DNA of 64,000 nt from Nannochloropsis oceanica (GCA_004519485.1 CP038106.1:755501-819500); one strand, 5' to 3'; counted from the first letter of the stretch, positions 34,949 to 46,842 are shown. Translations and numbers: made by a program. Notes: generated by a model not told the origin, from the letters alone.

Positions 34949-37001
34949 ATGCACACGCCCGCGACCACTGAACCGCCGCCCGCGGGTGCCCTAGTCACGC
35001 CACCTAACGCTGCGAATGGTACCCCTGCGCCGGCCTCGGCCAGCATGATCCCCCCTCCCCTCGTCTCGTCTTCCGCCGTCTCGGCCAATACTTCGTCTCC
35101 CAAGAAGCAAACACCTTTTGTGAAACCACCCCACCAACAACAACAGCCGCAATTTCAACGGGGCAGTGGATTTGTGGATGTACTTCGGTCAATGGGCAGT
35201 CTCACAGTAAGCAATGCTTACGACATACGAGAAGAGCTGCGGTTCTTACGCCGTCGCCGAGGCAAGCAAGAGGAAGCCATCGTCCTGTCCGAGCTGGCGG
35301 CGCTGGCGTCGTGCTTGAACGAGCTGGTTGTGTCCACGATGACGAGCAACAGCGGAACTGGCAACCCGGTAGGGAGCAGCGGCAGCAGCGGGTCGAGCGA
35401 AGAAGGGGGTAATAAGGGCGAGGTGGGGAATAAGGCCGGAGGTGGTGCGGTGGCAGTGGAGCCTTCCCGACGTTCCTTAGTTGGTATGTTGTCGTATGAG
35501 GGTCTGTTGCCTGCTTTTCAGCATACGGCAGTGCCTGCACCGATGGCTGTGTTGGGTGACGCGGCATTGTTGCATTATTGCTTGGAGTTCTTGGTGGAAG
35601 GGCGATTGGAGCATCGGAAGCAGTTGGGGGAGTTGGCGTTGGTCTGTCGGCAGTGGCGGGACTTGGCTCAGTCGGAACGCTTTTGGAGGCCCATTGTGTT
35701 GCAGCTTTTCCCCCGACTGAGCCCCACTGCTTTGGATCATGACGAGGAGGACCCTGCGGCTGCAGGGGCCGCCTCGACTACAGATGCCTCTGCGGCGACA
35801 GTGGCAGGGGTTGAGGCTAACGTGGCGGTGGCTGAGCTCGGGGGAGGAGCCACTGGAGGGGTGAATGATCAAACGGGGCCGCAGGCGATGGTGCCGGATT
35901 GGTACCGGAAGTATTTGATTCAATTTGGACGGTGCTTGTTTGATCGGCCGGTTCGACAGGGGTAAGTCAAGGCGGGAAGAAAGGAGGAAAGCGTGGTTGT
36001 TATTTGTTGGAGGGGTGAACGAAAGAAAGAGAGAGGGAAAGATTGCAGGGAAGGTATTCACATGTACATCTGTACACTACGCATGACAGGCCATGGCACG
36101 AGGGGATTACGCTGTCGTTTGATTTGCACGATGAGCAGGATGGCATCCGCTTGTTTTCGTCGACGGGCCCGATTCGGTTCACGGGGACCACGATCCCGGG
36201 GATGTACGTGCATGGATGGAGGGACAGGGGGAGGGAGGGAGGGAAGAAGTGAGGGGGCGGAGGAAGGAAAGGACGTCCGTGCGTATTGTTGATCTCAATG
36301 TGTCTTTCTCACTTTTATCTACTTTTTAACTTCTCTGCCTTGGATTAGTACTGCCATGAAGCTCACCGGCCGTCGTCGTCGCGTCACGGCTCCTTTCTCC
36401 GCCGCGTCCCGCGACCGCAAGCTCGGCGCGCTTACGTCCATCGAAGAACTCTTCCAAGAAGGGGACTCGGGCGAATACTCCGTCGCCTTCACCATCCGTG
36501 TCACGGCCCGCGACGAACGTACCGGCAAGATGGCCTTGCTCTTCTCTTCGGGAAAACGAACGAAACGATGGGTAGAACCATTGGGGGAGGATATGGGGGT
36601 GCCTCAAGGCACGCTGTTGGTAAATCAAGGTTGGTCGCGGGTAACTATCCCATCAACCGATCTAGCTATGCAGATGCTGACCGTTTTTTATGTGGCGCCG
36701 GTGGAAGGCCAGCCGGAGACGGTTGATCCGGCCGAGCGGCTTTATTCGGTATTGCCGCTTGATTGTGCATTCATGCTGCAGTGTAAGACAGAGGTAAGCC
36801 AGAGGAAGGGGAGGAGAAAGAGGTAGGACACAGGCTAAACCTTTTGCGAATAAATAGGAAACAAACGTTTCGCCTAGGTACATCCACATCTCACCTGTAC
36901 CTCCTTGACACACTTCTGTATTCAAACAGGACCAGGAGCAGATAGGTCGATTCATCCTGGCTGCCTTGGAGAACGGCCCGAGCTTAGAGTGTGACAGTTG
37001 A
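34949..37001 (+). CDS. F-box domain protein
   Basis: Likely substrate adaptor of an SCF ubiquitin ligase. Exons 34949-35961, 36090-36203, 36349-36793 and 36930-37001 give 547 residues. A Pro/Ala-rich N-terminus leads into a helical segment. The F-box-like stretch is ALLHYCLEFLVEGRLEHRKQ then LGELALVCRQWRDLAQSERF, followed by WRPIVLQLFPRL. The downstream exons carry a beta-rich region (GITLSFDLHDEQDGIRLFSS; GEYSVAFTIRVTARDERTGK) that could be the substrate-binding part; I do not recognise its fold. Phases agree at all three introns (donors GTAAGT, GTACGT, GTAAGC). The F-box call is good; specificity is unknown. Confidence 0.7.
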
Positions 37002-38008
37002 CAACTGGAGGAGAAGAACCGGGCACTGCGGAGGAAACTAACACGGGGAAGAGGAGAGGGGTGTGAAGGAGGAGGGAAGGAGGAGAAAGAGGAGAAGGAG
37101 TATAGATGTTAAAACTAGGAATTGGAGGAGGAGGGGAATGTAAGCGAACAAAAAAAAGAGGCGAAGAGAAAAAATACGGTTAGTACAGGTTAACGTGTGA
37201 GATAGAACGAAAAGACTTCCAAAGAGTCAAAAAAGAGGGGAACAGTAGTGTTGCACTTTTTTTTGTATGTTGTGACAGAAAGCAGACAGAAGCAGCGTCG
37301 ATGGCATGCGTGTGCATGTATGTGCGTGAGAATGAGTGTCGGAGGATGTCTGTCAAGGCGGGAGTCAAAAAGACTACTGTCACCGGCACTGAGCACCATC
37401 TCCATTGACTTGCATCCATCCACAAAATTTACAAGAGACAGGAAGCAAGACACTAAAATACTACAATCGTCGAGATGCACCATACAACTTGATATAGCAT
37501 GAAGTGGTTCATTTTAGAAATTTCCTTGGCTAAGGCGCAAGACAAAGAGTGCTGAACGAAAGAGGAGTAGAAGGGGTAGAAGAATTAGAAAGCGAGGAAG
37601 GTCAGAAAACCGAAGAATCAAAAGGACGGAGGAAGGAAGGAGGTAGGGAAGGAGGTAGGGAAGGAGGCTCAGAGTCGGAGTGAAATGAGAGTGAGCTGTC
37701 TTTACCTTTCTCTCTCTGAACATAATCCATGTACGAAAGTGTAGAATTTTTGGAAGCAGAAAGGAGAAATAGTGGACGCGCATGAACAGTGAAGACCGGA
37801 ATTATAGAAAATCATTACCAACGGTAGAAGTAGGAGCAGAGGCATCGCCAGCAGCAGACATAGACGGAATCCAAAGTGAATGAAGAGAACAAATAAAAGC
37901 GAGAAAAGATCGACAAAAAAACAAGATGAGCAACTCCATTCGGAAGCATCGTCATTTCTTGTTTTTCTTGATATTTCTTCTTCCCCCCTCCCTTCTCCCT
38001 ACCTGACG
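37002..38008. other. convergent spacer F-box / MPP-beta
   Basis: This is a 1007-base gap between two 3' ends. The left side is almost pure purine on the plus strand (37010-37130) and a purine-rich block recurs at 37540-37690. It contains a 12-base tandem repeat (see separate entry). No coding signal is seen. Confidence 0.45.
37635..37667. repeat. 12-bp purine tandem repeat
   Basis: Two full copies and a partial copy of GGAAGGAGGTAG lie in a purine-rich 3' intergenic tract. A minisatellite-like element without known role. Confidence 0.85.
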
Positions 38009-39890
38009 TTACAAACACTGCCGCCTAATCCAATCATAGTCCGGCAACCCGCCCACAGGGCCTATCGCCGCCAAGGCATGGTCCTCATCTATAATGTAAG
38101 CCAGCGCTGTAGCTTTCACATCCTCCGCCTGCACTGCATCAATCCTCGCAAAAATCTCCGCAGGCGTCATCCGTCTGTCATACGTCAGCATCTGCCGCCC
38201 AATATCCTCACACACATGCGCAAACGAGTCCAACTGCATCAGCAATGTACACTTTAATTGTGTCTTTGCCTTCTCCACCTCCGCGGGAGTGACATCATGG
38301 GCCATCCGCACCAGATGCTCGCACATGGCAGTCGTGAAGTCCTTTAACTTCTCCGGTGGCACCACGGCATAGAGGCCAAATAACCCGATATCCTTATAGC
38401 ACGTATTAAACGTTACATACGAATGACACAACTCCTTTTCCGCCACCGCCTGGCCTAGCCTTCCGCTCGTCTGCCGACTCGCCCCGCTCGTCCTGTCCCA
38501 ACACCCCATAATCGTCTGCAACACCATCAAAGGAAAAGCGAACTCCGACGTCCATGCCGCCCCCCGAAACGCCAACGCTACGTGCGCCTCGCTCTCCTCC
38601 TCCTTCGGTAAAAACACTCTTTTGTCACTCCCCACAAACACAGCAGCATCCATCCCCGTATCCGCCCCGGGAGGCGCCTGCAGCGGTAAATTCCCAAAAT
38701 ACTGCTGCGCCAAATCCACCAATCTTCCATGCTTAATCGCCCCCGCCCCAGCAATCACCATCCGAGGTGCCGTATAGTGCGTTTTGATGTAGTCCTGCAA
38801 TGCTTCCCTATGCAGGCTCTTCACATTCTCCTCCGGTCCCAGAATTGTTCTCCCCAACCCTGTACCCTGAAATGCTGTCTCGTGCAAGTAATCCAAGATG
38901 ACCTCTTCCTTCTGCTTGTTCACTTCCTCCATCTCCCTCAAGATCACGTCCCTCTCCCGCGTGACGGCCCGTTCATCGAATACTGAATGCTGCAAAATGT
39001 CACTCAGAATATCCATCGCCCTCTCGACGTCCCCTTTGAATACCTTTGCGTAATACACGGTCTGTTCCCGTGAGGTATAAGCATTTAAATGCCCCCCCAT
39101 GTTTTCAATCTCCACCTCAATATCATACTGCGCCCGACGGTTCGTGCCTTTAAAAGCCATGTGCTCGAGAAAGTGGGCTGCACCGTTGTTTTGTGCCGTT
39201 TCGTACCGGCTGCCGGCGTCGATCCAGACGCCGACTGTGGCGGTTTCGCCGTGGGAGGTCTGTTTGAGGTGGTGTAAAAGGGTGTGGGACAGGGTATAAG
39301 ATAGATGCATACACCAAATTATATGTCAGAGTTTATCAGCTGGCCGCGCTTTTAATAGTATGAGATACACGTGCAGGCGCGCTTTACACAGAGCGGAATG
39401 CGCCTTGCGTTGACCTGCCTCGGCATGCCTTTTTGGCTTTCCCCCATCCAGGTGAGCGCCACACCCGAGGTGAAAGCGCATGTATATTGAAGGTACACAG
39501 GATTGAAGCATTAGAGGCGGCCACCTCTCCCCACTCCAAACGCACACATTGTCGCATCCTCTAGTCTTACGTACCTCGGATGCGACGCGCAGGCCGCTTG
39601 GTAGTTGCGTGACTTCGGTAGCAGGCGCAATCACCTCCAGACTCCTGCCCGACAAGGCCGAAAGGGGGCGTCCGCCCTATATCATGTGTGTGTGATGGCA
39701 ATGTGGACAAATGTGTGTCAGGGACGTGTAAAGATAGACGCCGCGGTGGGAAGAGCGGTGGATACTATGCCCTGGTTTCCCCACGTACCTGAGAAGCTGT
39801 CACACAAGGTGGCAAGATGAGACCTGAAGAGGCCGCTGCTGCCCCCCTCCGGCGCAGGAGCTGCTGGAAAAGCTCCTTCCTGCCCTTCAT
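38009..39890 (-). CDS. MPPB: mitochondrial processing peptidase beta subunit
   Basis: Catalytic M16 zinc peptidase that removes mitochondrial presequences. Minus-strand exons 39789-39890, 39575-39676 and 38009-39259 give 484 residues, the usual length. The N-terminus [16 protein letters not shown] is basic and suits a mitochondrial presequence. The zinc site is HFLEH (His97, Glu100, His101) with Glu177 in ILREMEEV, the same 76-residue spacing from His101 as in yeast MPP-beta. [20 protein letters not shown] and [20 protein letters not shown] are typical. The join [13 protein letters not shown] uses the TATAG acceptor at 39677; the closer CAG at 39643 breaks the frame. Both donors are GTACGT. 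The intact HxxEH argues against an inactive bc1 core-1. Confidence 0.93.
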
Positions 39891-40280
39891 TGCTTCAGAG
39901 TTCTATGCTATATCTGTGTTGTGTGTGGGAGAGGGCTGATGACAATGAGAATGATTGAAAAAAGTGTGCTTCAGAGCGAGCAGGAGCCTCAATGAGTGAG
40001 GCAGCCGGAGTCTTCATCTCATTCCATGCCGTACGCCCGTCCCGTACGCTAAGCAGAAGCCGGCAGACTTTTCGCTCTCCTTCCTCAAGATACAAGATAG
40101 GATCAGAGCACCAAGGTGGCTGCGTCGGCTCTCCCTGTCTGTCCTCGATCACTTCGCCCGCCCCAAATTTATCGCCTCCCTAGGTGCTTGCTTCATCTAT
40201 CTCCCGTGTCAGAAAGTCTACCCCTCCTCTTTCCGTCCGAACAACCCACAGGCGCAACCACTGACACGAACCAAGCTGCC
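39891..40280. promoter_or_regulatory. divergent promoter region MPPB / Rab18
   Basis: This 390-base stretch between two start codons must contain both promoters. No recognisable element is seen. Confidence 0.4.
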
Positions 40281-41467
40281 ATGCGCGAGCCAGAGCCGTA
40301 CGACCATCTTTTCAAGCTTCTGCTTATAGGTGACGCAGGCGTGGGGAAGTCGAGGTACGTCTTGAGGTCGTGGAGCGGGAAAGAGGGGCATGGGACTGGG
40401 GCAGTTTGAGAACGTCGTCTTGGGTAGGGGAACTCTGATTCGAGGAAAGGAGGTGGTGGGCTTGCTGAATAACACCTTTCTGGCTGTAACACTGATATTT
40501 GGGGTAGGGGTAGGGGCCAGCAATATGGCCGAGAGTCGGAATGGTCCTCAGGTGATGCTGCCGAGCGAGGCGCATATTCCGCGGAACGCAATCGAAAGCC
40601 CAAAGCGCCGCACAAGAAGTAGCGCTTTCAAACCTCGAGGACGTAAAAAGTTGATGGCTTTATCAGGCACTTGGGCTCACACACTCCCGTCTTCCGTCCA
40701 TCCCTCCCTCCCGTCCTTCAAACCCCGTGCTTACAGCATCCTCCTCCGCTTCACGGACGACGCCTTCGACGACCACCAGCAGTCCACCATCGGGGTAGAC
40801 TTTAAGGTGAAGATGATAGAGGTCGGGCAAAAGAAGATCAAGATGACGATCTGGGACACGGCGGGGCAAGAACGGTTTCGGACGTTGACCAGTTCGTACT
40901 ATCGCGGGGCTCAGGGAATTATTCTTGGTAAGGTTTTGGAGGAAGGAGGGAGGGAGGGAATAGGAAGATGGAGGGGGGGGGAGGTGAATGATTGAGATGC
41001 AGATCAGGCGGATAATGAGGAGAGGTATGAGGGAATTAATTCGTTTTTATGCAGGTTGCTGTTACTAATCTTGCTCCCTCCCTCTATCCCCTCCCTTCCT
41101 CCCTCCCTCGTAAGTATACGACGTGAATCGGCGGGACTCCTTCGAGAATCTCAACCACTGGTTGCAAGAGGTGGAAGTTTATAGCACGGGCGGGGGTCGT
41201 GAAATCGTCAAGGTGCTGGTAGGAAACAAGGTAGATAAAGACAGGTTGGTGCCACGGGAGGAAGCAGAGGCATGGGCACGGAGTAAAGGGATGCTGTTCC
41301 TGGAGGCCAGCGCCAAGACAAGGACGGGGATCAAGCAGGTGTTCCAGGAGGTGGTGCAGAAGATTCTCGATAACCCGGCTCTCTTGACGAATACCGCCCC
41401 CGGGCGGCCACGGGTTAGCTTGCAGGCAGATGCGGGGGCGAAGGTGGGGGGGGGTTACTGCTGTTGA
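40281..41467 (+). CDS. RAB18: small GTPase Rab18/RabC
   Basis: Rab GTPase of the Rab18 group, acting at ER and lipid-droplet membranes. Exons 40281-40354, 40737-40927 and 41115-41467 give 205 residues. G motifs: GDAGVGKSS (P-loop), [10 protein letters not shown] (switch I), [20 protein letters not shown] (switch II), LVGNKVDKD and EASAKTRTG. The combination [20 protein letters not shown] with STGGG in place of the usual STN is typical of Rab18/RabC. The C-terminal Cys-Cys is the prenylation site. The acceptor of exon 3 is the weak TCGTAAG, but it is the only one that yields LGVYDV-like continuity. Rab1/Rab8 are less likely because of the helix-3 region. Confidence 0.92.
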
Positions 41468-41550
41468 TTTTGAGAACCACGGGAGGAGGGGGGGGGAGGG
41501 TAAATGCTGTTGATTTTGAGAACCACGGGAGGAGGGGGGAAGGGATGGAA
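41459..41550. repeat. 46-bp direct tandem duplication at the Rab18 stop
   Basis: Two copies of a unit of about 46 bases (41459-41504 and 41505-41550) begin TGCTGTTGATTTTGAGAACC and end in a G-rich run. The first copy contains the Cys-Cys-stop codons of Rab18, so the duplication reproduces the gene end just downstream. Confidence 0.9.
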
Positions 41551-42525
41551 TATGACATGGAGGGATTATTCCATCCCTTTTCTCCTCGTCTTCGTGTGTG
41601 TATACAGTGGACGGCGGTGTCAGTTTCCATTTTTTGGCCTCCTTCCATTTCCTCCTCCTTTTACCGCGTATCGACGTCCCTTGTCCCATGTTCTTCTCCT
41701 TGCTTTAACCCGTATTAGTGGATGCAGGCAGCTGCAGAGGAAGGACGGTATGTACAGATCATTTTGAGAAACACGCGATCAGAAAAGGAAGAGGAAAGGG
41801 AGGGGAGGGAAAGAAACAACAAACCCAAAAAGAGAAGGAAAGAAAAGTCACGTTTGTTGAGTAGGAGAGAGAGAAAGATAGAAGGAGAGTAAGATAAATT
41901 CAAAGGCCGGCAAATAAATTCAGAGACGCACGGCGGAGGGCAGGGAGGGGGGGGGGGGGGGGAGTTTGCACCGCAAGACAAGCAGAAATTTTACCCCATA
42001 CCACGTATGTAAATTTGTGGCAAAGGAAACTACAAATTACAACGACGCACGAAGACCCGGCGGATCTAACAAGAGGGCCGAAGGAAGGAAGCAATGAAGG
42101 AAGGAGGGAGAAAGAGGAAGAGTGAAAGAGCGAGTGAGCCAATGAAAGAGGAGTTCCGACTCCATCCTTTATCACTGGTACTGTTTGACGTGTTTGTTTC
42201 TTTTGACACTACTACTGCCGCTGCTGCTGCTGTTCTTGGTGTGCCCTCCGTCTTTTGTTTCTGGTATCTACTTAGTTTAAACACCACAAATACACGTACA
42301 TATGCACGTACATATCAGGGCAATTCCCCATTCCCCAGTCCTCTACTTCGAGGATCAAATAATCACATCAAAACCACGTGTTAAGTGGGCGTCTTTATTT
42401 TCAATCTTTCCTTCCAATGCGTGCTTTCTCTTCCCCATATCACTCAATATCATGTTCAACCGTCTCTTACGTCGTAATTTTGCAGTCAAAACTCTATCCT
42501 TTCTTCCCTCCCTCCCTCCCTCCCT
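41468..42525. other. convergent spacer Rab18 / DnaJ-Trx gene
   Basis: This is a 1058-base gap. It contains the 46-bp duplication, a purine-rich tract (41765-41890) and a G-run of about 16 at 41947-41962 that could form a quadruplex. A pyrimidine tract (42498-42525) abuts the DnaJ stop. No gene is seen. Confidence 0.45.
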
Positions 42526-44955
42526 CTACTTCCTTCTTTGCCTCTCCCCCACTTCCTTGATCTTGCGGACGTAGTCGTCCTTCTCTACACAGCCCACGCA
42601 CTCTTCCCCCTGTTCCTGAAGCAGGGAACGTAGCTTGGCCACACGCATGCCGGAGAAATCCTGGTCCAAGTCGATGACGGGTTCTGTTGGGAGAATGGGA
42701 GACAGGGAGGAAGGGAGGGAAGGGAAGAAAGAGTGAATAAACAAGCGGCCTCACAACACGAGCTCAGAGGAGATTTAAAAAATCAAGGAAACCAAGGTAT
42801 AAATAAGGAGGGACACAGCACGCACGCTAGTCTCTCCCAACCCTCACTCCTCCCTTCCTGCCCTTCCACGTACTTTTCCTCGCCGCCGATCGCTTCCCCT
42901 TCATCGCCGCCTCCAGACATTTCGCCTTATCCCTCCCCAAGCCCTCCACCCATTCCCTCAGCATCTTCACGTCCGCCTTTGCAAACCCCCCCTTTCCATC
43001 CCCATACTCCACTACTCCCTCCTTTCCTCCCTCCCCCCCTGCTTCCGCCCCCGGACAGAAATATAACAACGTCGGGTACTTCCCCACCCCAAACGCATCC
43101 GACACCTGTAGATTTCTCGCCCTCACCTCTCCAAACCCCACGCTATCCTTCAGCTGATACGCTAGACCCTTGTACACCAAGGGCGTGTCATACTCATCCG
43201 TAAACAACAACAATGCCCCCCCCTTCTTACCCGCGCCCGCGGCCTTCAAAAAATCGGTCGCCGCCTGCGCCCTCCTGACGTTGGCGATGGGAGCCGGGTA
43301 ATTGTCAGCAATAAAGTCGGTCATACTCTTGGCGTCTACCGCCCCCTCGTAATCGATCGCCTTGCCCTCCACGATCAATTTGAATGTCGGCAGGTGGTGC
43401 ACGTTGTACGTCGAGCAGAGGGCATTGTCCGCATCACAGCTCACCCCCCCCACCTTCACCACACCTTCCAGCTTCTGCGCCAATCCCTCTACGAGCGGCA
43501 CCGCCTGCTGGCAGTGCGGACATCCCGCCGAGTAGAACTCCACGAACCAGACAAACTTGGCCTTTGCATTCGGGAACTTGGCGCTCGTCAATCTCGCCAC
43601 CTTTCCCTTCCCACTCAACCCACCGTACAAGTGCTGCGACCTCCCGCCGTCATCATTCATACCCGGAAAACCCCCTCCTCCCATGCCCCCCATCCCCGGA
43701 AACCCTCCTCCCATGCCCCCCATCCCCGGAAACCCTCCCCCCCTCCCTCCTCCTCCCATGCCTGGCATTTGTCCGCCAAACATAAACGGCATGCCCTCAG
43801 GCATACCCCCTCCACCTCCACCTCCCCCTCCTCCCCCACCACCACCAAACATCTGCTCGAATAATTTAAAGGCGTCGCCAAATTCAAAATGCATGCCTTC
43901 CCCTCCTCCGCCGGCGCTTCCCGGGAAGCCAAAGCCTTCTGGGAACCCTCCAGGGCCGCCACCAGTCTGTGGTAATGTGTGAAAGAGTGCGACGAGTTAG
44001 GAAACGCATATGCGTGTATGAGCAGTGACGAGGGGCCGGGAAAATGAGAAAATAGGAGAAAGGATGGTAGTCTCTAGACATACAAATAAAATATCCTAGC
44101 AAGCGAAGCCGAGTTACTCAAATCAATCAACACTACCGTCCGACTCTCAACTTACCTGGCCGGCGTTCTTCATGCCTTCGTAACCAACTTGATCGTAAAT
44201 ACGCCGCTTGTCCGGATCCGAGAGCACCTCATACGCTTCCGCCACTTCAGCAAAACGCTTGGTGGCGGCTTCTTTCTCGGCTTCCGGGTGCTTGTCTGGG
44301 TGGTGTTTCATGGCCAGCTATGGAGAGGGGGGAGGAAGGAGAGGGGAGGGAGCGATGATGGGCAGGAAACGGGTCGGGCCGAAAGTGGGCATGGTGAAGA
44401 TATGACAGAAAGGTGCAATGGTTGATGTCCGGGTACGAAAAGGGTACCAGAGGAATGGCGAGTCAATTCTCACATATACACATGATAAGAGACAGACCAA
44501 CGCACCTTGCGGTATTGCTTCTTGAGCTCTGCATCGGTCGCGGTTTTCTTGACGCCTAAAATCTGTTTCATGGTATAAGAGGTTGATATGACCGAAAGGT
44601 TGAGTCGCTTGCGAATGTCTGCATCCACCCCGCTTTGAAAGGGATGCAAAGGGAGTCCCTCCCCTCCCGAAGCCCGCACAAATTTAAACCCCGCGTACCT
44701 TGTAGAGGTTTTTCGCCTCAGCCACCAGAAAGAGACACAACGTGGAAAAGAGCAGGGCGGTCAGGATAGGTAGCTGTGTCGGTGTTGGGACGGGGTTAGG
44801 CGTGCATGGGTGAGCTCATGTGTGTCGTATGAAGAGGAGGCTGCGCGAGGAGGGGATCCGATCACTCTCTTAATTCTCCCCTGAGACACCCACGGACTAA
44901 AGTCTCATGAGCACTCACTTACCCGTCCGAATAAGGAGCCCCTTTTCGCCCGCAT
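42526..44955 (-). CDS. ER DnaJ-thioredoxin protein with MANF-like C-terminal domain
   Basis: Likely an ER-lumen co-chaperone/oxidoreductase. Minus-strand exons 44923-44955, 44699-44773, 44506-44562, 44156-44317, 42874-43966 and 42526-42683 give 525 residues. A signal segment ([20 protein letters not shown]) precedes the J domain: [20 protein letters not shown] and HHPDKH (HPD at 61-63). A Gly/Met/Pro-rich linker follows, then a thioredoxin domain with [16 protein letters not shown] (Cys258, Cys261) and a second Trx-like repeat without a CxxC. The last exon encodes [19 protein letters not shown] and [12 protein letters not shown], resembling the C-terminal SAP-like domain of MANF/ARMET with its CxxC (Cys502, Cys505). 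All intron phases agree. No KDEL-type ending is present. Confidence 0.82.
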
Positions 44956-45848
44956 AGTACCGTATTCAATGCGCCCGCGCAGTGCGTGTGTGACTGGAGC
45001 GTGGGTGTGGGTGTGGGTCCTTTCCGAAGAAGCGATGTACCCGTTGCTTGTGTCTGTTGCTAAGTGGAAATTAGCATATAGCGCGCAAAAAGGACGGAAT
45101 GAGGGGCAAAAGAATACGATGCTAGTACACAAAGGTGATGAGGGTGGAAGCGGAGACGGGATGGTGTGCTGCTCAGGGTTCTGAGGGCGCATGTTACAGT
45201 CGGGAAAGGCATGGGTGTTTGAATCGTGAACGTGTCCTTCTGGAGCCCGTCACTCTACTATTGGGTCTTGATAATGATACCCTTTACACATGCCATAAAG
45301 ACATAGTGACCATCACTAGCTTTGAACGGGAATAAAGACACGCAAAAACCACCGCCACAACACTTGACTTGCTGTAGTGTATGCGTGTGAGGCGATTGTC
45401 GGGATCTCAGCGCCATCGCTTGATCGACCTCCCCGAGGCTGGAAGTTCCAGCCTGGAAGCATCATGCTGCTAAGATGAAGATGGCCTATTGAGCCTGACG
45501 GCATTTAGCTGCGTACGACTCCAGGAGCTTGACAGCTTATATGTCTGGATCATCAAGACATGCACACTTCCCGCTGTTGCCGCCAATGTCGGCTGCTTCG
45601 AAACCACACACACCCTGCTCCCTTTCCACATCATCGATCCCGATTCTACATGGCCCAGGTCCTGACAATCCTGCAGCTTGTTAATGTGCACGTCTCGGCT
45701 TCTTTTTAAACAAGTCTTTCTTTCATTGCACAGACTCCCTCGCTCCTCATTCCCACGAGTAGCCTTCATGAACCACGCCAAGCGACTCCCCCATATCATT
45801 CTACTTCACTTATCACCCACGAACCCACCGATTCACAGGTATACAAGC
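44956..45848. promoter_or_regulatory. divergent region DnaJ-Trx / sulfotransferase
   Basis: This 893-base region lies between two start codons. The frame of the sulfotransferase stays open back to about 45678, so part of the right end may be coding if an upstream ATG is used. No promoter element was identified. Confidence 0.4.
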
Positions 45849-46808
45849 ATGCCGTACGAAGCTGTCATTGACCCAAATGAGGACGCTGCCATCGTGCGCA
45901 TGAAGGAGTGCCTTTCAAAATTTGAGACGGAGCAAGGACGACTGGCGGGCTTCGCATTCAAGCCTCGTCCCTCTGACGTCTTCATCGTCACCTCGCCTAA
46001 GTCAGGCACAACCTGGCTGCAGCATATATGCCACCAATTGCGGACTAAGGGCGATATGGAATTTGACGACATATCGGAAGTGGTCCCATGGATAGAGCTA
46101 GCGCATGATTTGGGGCAAGATTTACAAGCAGACCAACCCGGAGAGCCGCCGCGGCTTTACAAGACACATGCCTGGAGGCCTGATGTTCCTAAAGGTGGGC
46201 GTTACATTGTCTGCTTTCGAAACCCAGCGGATGTGGTATTTAGTTTTTATCGGTTTTTTGATGGGTGGTTTATTCAGCCTCGGGGGGCTGTGTCGTTTGA
46301 GACGTTTGCTCAGGAGTTTTTTCTCCAGAGGGGAAAGCCAGAGAACTCAATGCAGAATGCTTCGTATTGGCATCATTTGGTCAGCTGGCTGGGGAAAAAG
46401 GGAGAGGAGGAGGTGCTTTTCGTTGCATTTGAGGACATGAAGGAGGATTTGGACCGGCAAGTGAGGCGGATTGCGACGTTTTTGGGGTATGTGCCGGGGT
46501 CAGCTGATTATGAGGAACGTGTAAAGGTGGCGACGGCACATTCGACCCTTGCGTTTATGCAGGAGCACAGAGAGAAATTTGACGAGCATTTGACCCAAGA
46601 TGCCCGAAACGAGGTGATGGGCTTGCCACCGGAGGCGGGGCGTCAGAATAGCAAGGTAACGCAAAGAGTGGTGGGTGCCACAGGAGCTATCATGACGCCG
46701 GATCTCCTGAAGGCAATGCGGGCGAAGTGGGAGGAGGTGGTCACCCCGTATTTAGGATGTGTAGACTACGTGGATCTGCTTGCCCGGCATCGGCGGCAGC
46801 AAGAATAA
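45849..46808 (+). CDS. cytosolic-type sulfotransferase
   Basis: Transfers sulfate from PAPS to an acceptor that cannot be named from sequence. The 319-residue product has the 5'-phosphosulfate loop TSPKSGTTWLQHICHQL and the 3'-phosphate region GGRYIVCFRNPADVVFSFYR. The core continues YKTHAWRPDVPKG and VLFVAFEDMKEDLDRQVRRI, typical of the Sulfotransfer_1 family. The end deviates from the RKG-x-x-G motif of animal SULTs (region SKVTQRVVGATGAIM). Start at 45849 (MPYEAVID) is preferred because homologous sequence begins soon after; an in-frame ATG at 45678 would add a 57-residue basic, hydrophobic leader of possible targeting type. No intron is needed. Confidence 0.85.
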   Translation: MPYEAVIDPNEDAAIVRMKECLSKFETEQGRLAGFAFKPRPSDVFIVTSPKSGTTWLQHICHQLRTKGDMEFDDISEVVPWIELAHDLGQDLQADQPGEPPRLYKTHAWRPDVPKGGRYIVCFRNPADVVFSFYRFFDGWFIQPRGAVSFETFAQEFFLQRGKPENSMQNASYWHHLVSWLGKKGEEEVLFVAFEDMKEDLDRQVRRIATFLGYVPGSADYEERVKVATAHSTLAFMQEHREKFDEHLTQDARNEVMGLPPEAGRQNSKVTQRVVGATGAIMTPDLLKAMRAKWEEVVTPYLGCVDYVDLLARHRRQQE

Positions 46809-46842
46809 TAGTGTGTGCGTATGCAATAGTGTGTGCGTATGC
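46807..46842. repeat. 18-bp tandem duplication at the sulfotransferase stop
   Basis: Two perfect copies of AATAGTGTGTGCGTATGC begin inside the stop codon of the sulfotransferase and extend into its 3' UTR. Confidence 0.9.

Noticed and set aside
37635-37667. Tandem repeats considered as a CRISPR-like array
   Set aside because: Units are 12 bases, directly adjacent without spacers, in a purine-rich 3' region of a eukaryotic gene.
40390-40995. Continuous plus-strand frame of 201 aa that includes Rab18 exon 2
   Set aside because: The upstream half is the Rab18 intron; exon 2 joins the P-loop exon at 40281-40354 instead, restoring a normal Rab.
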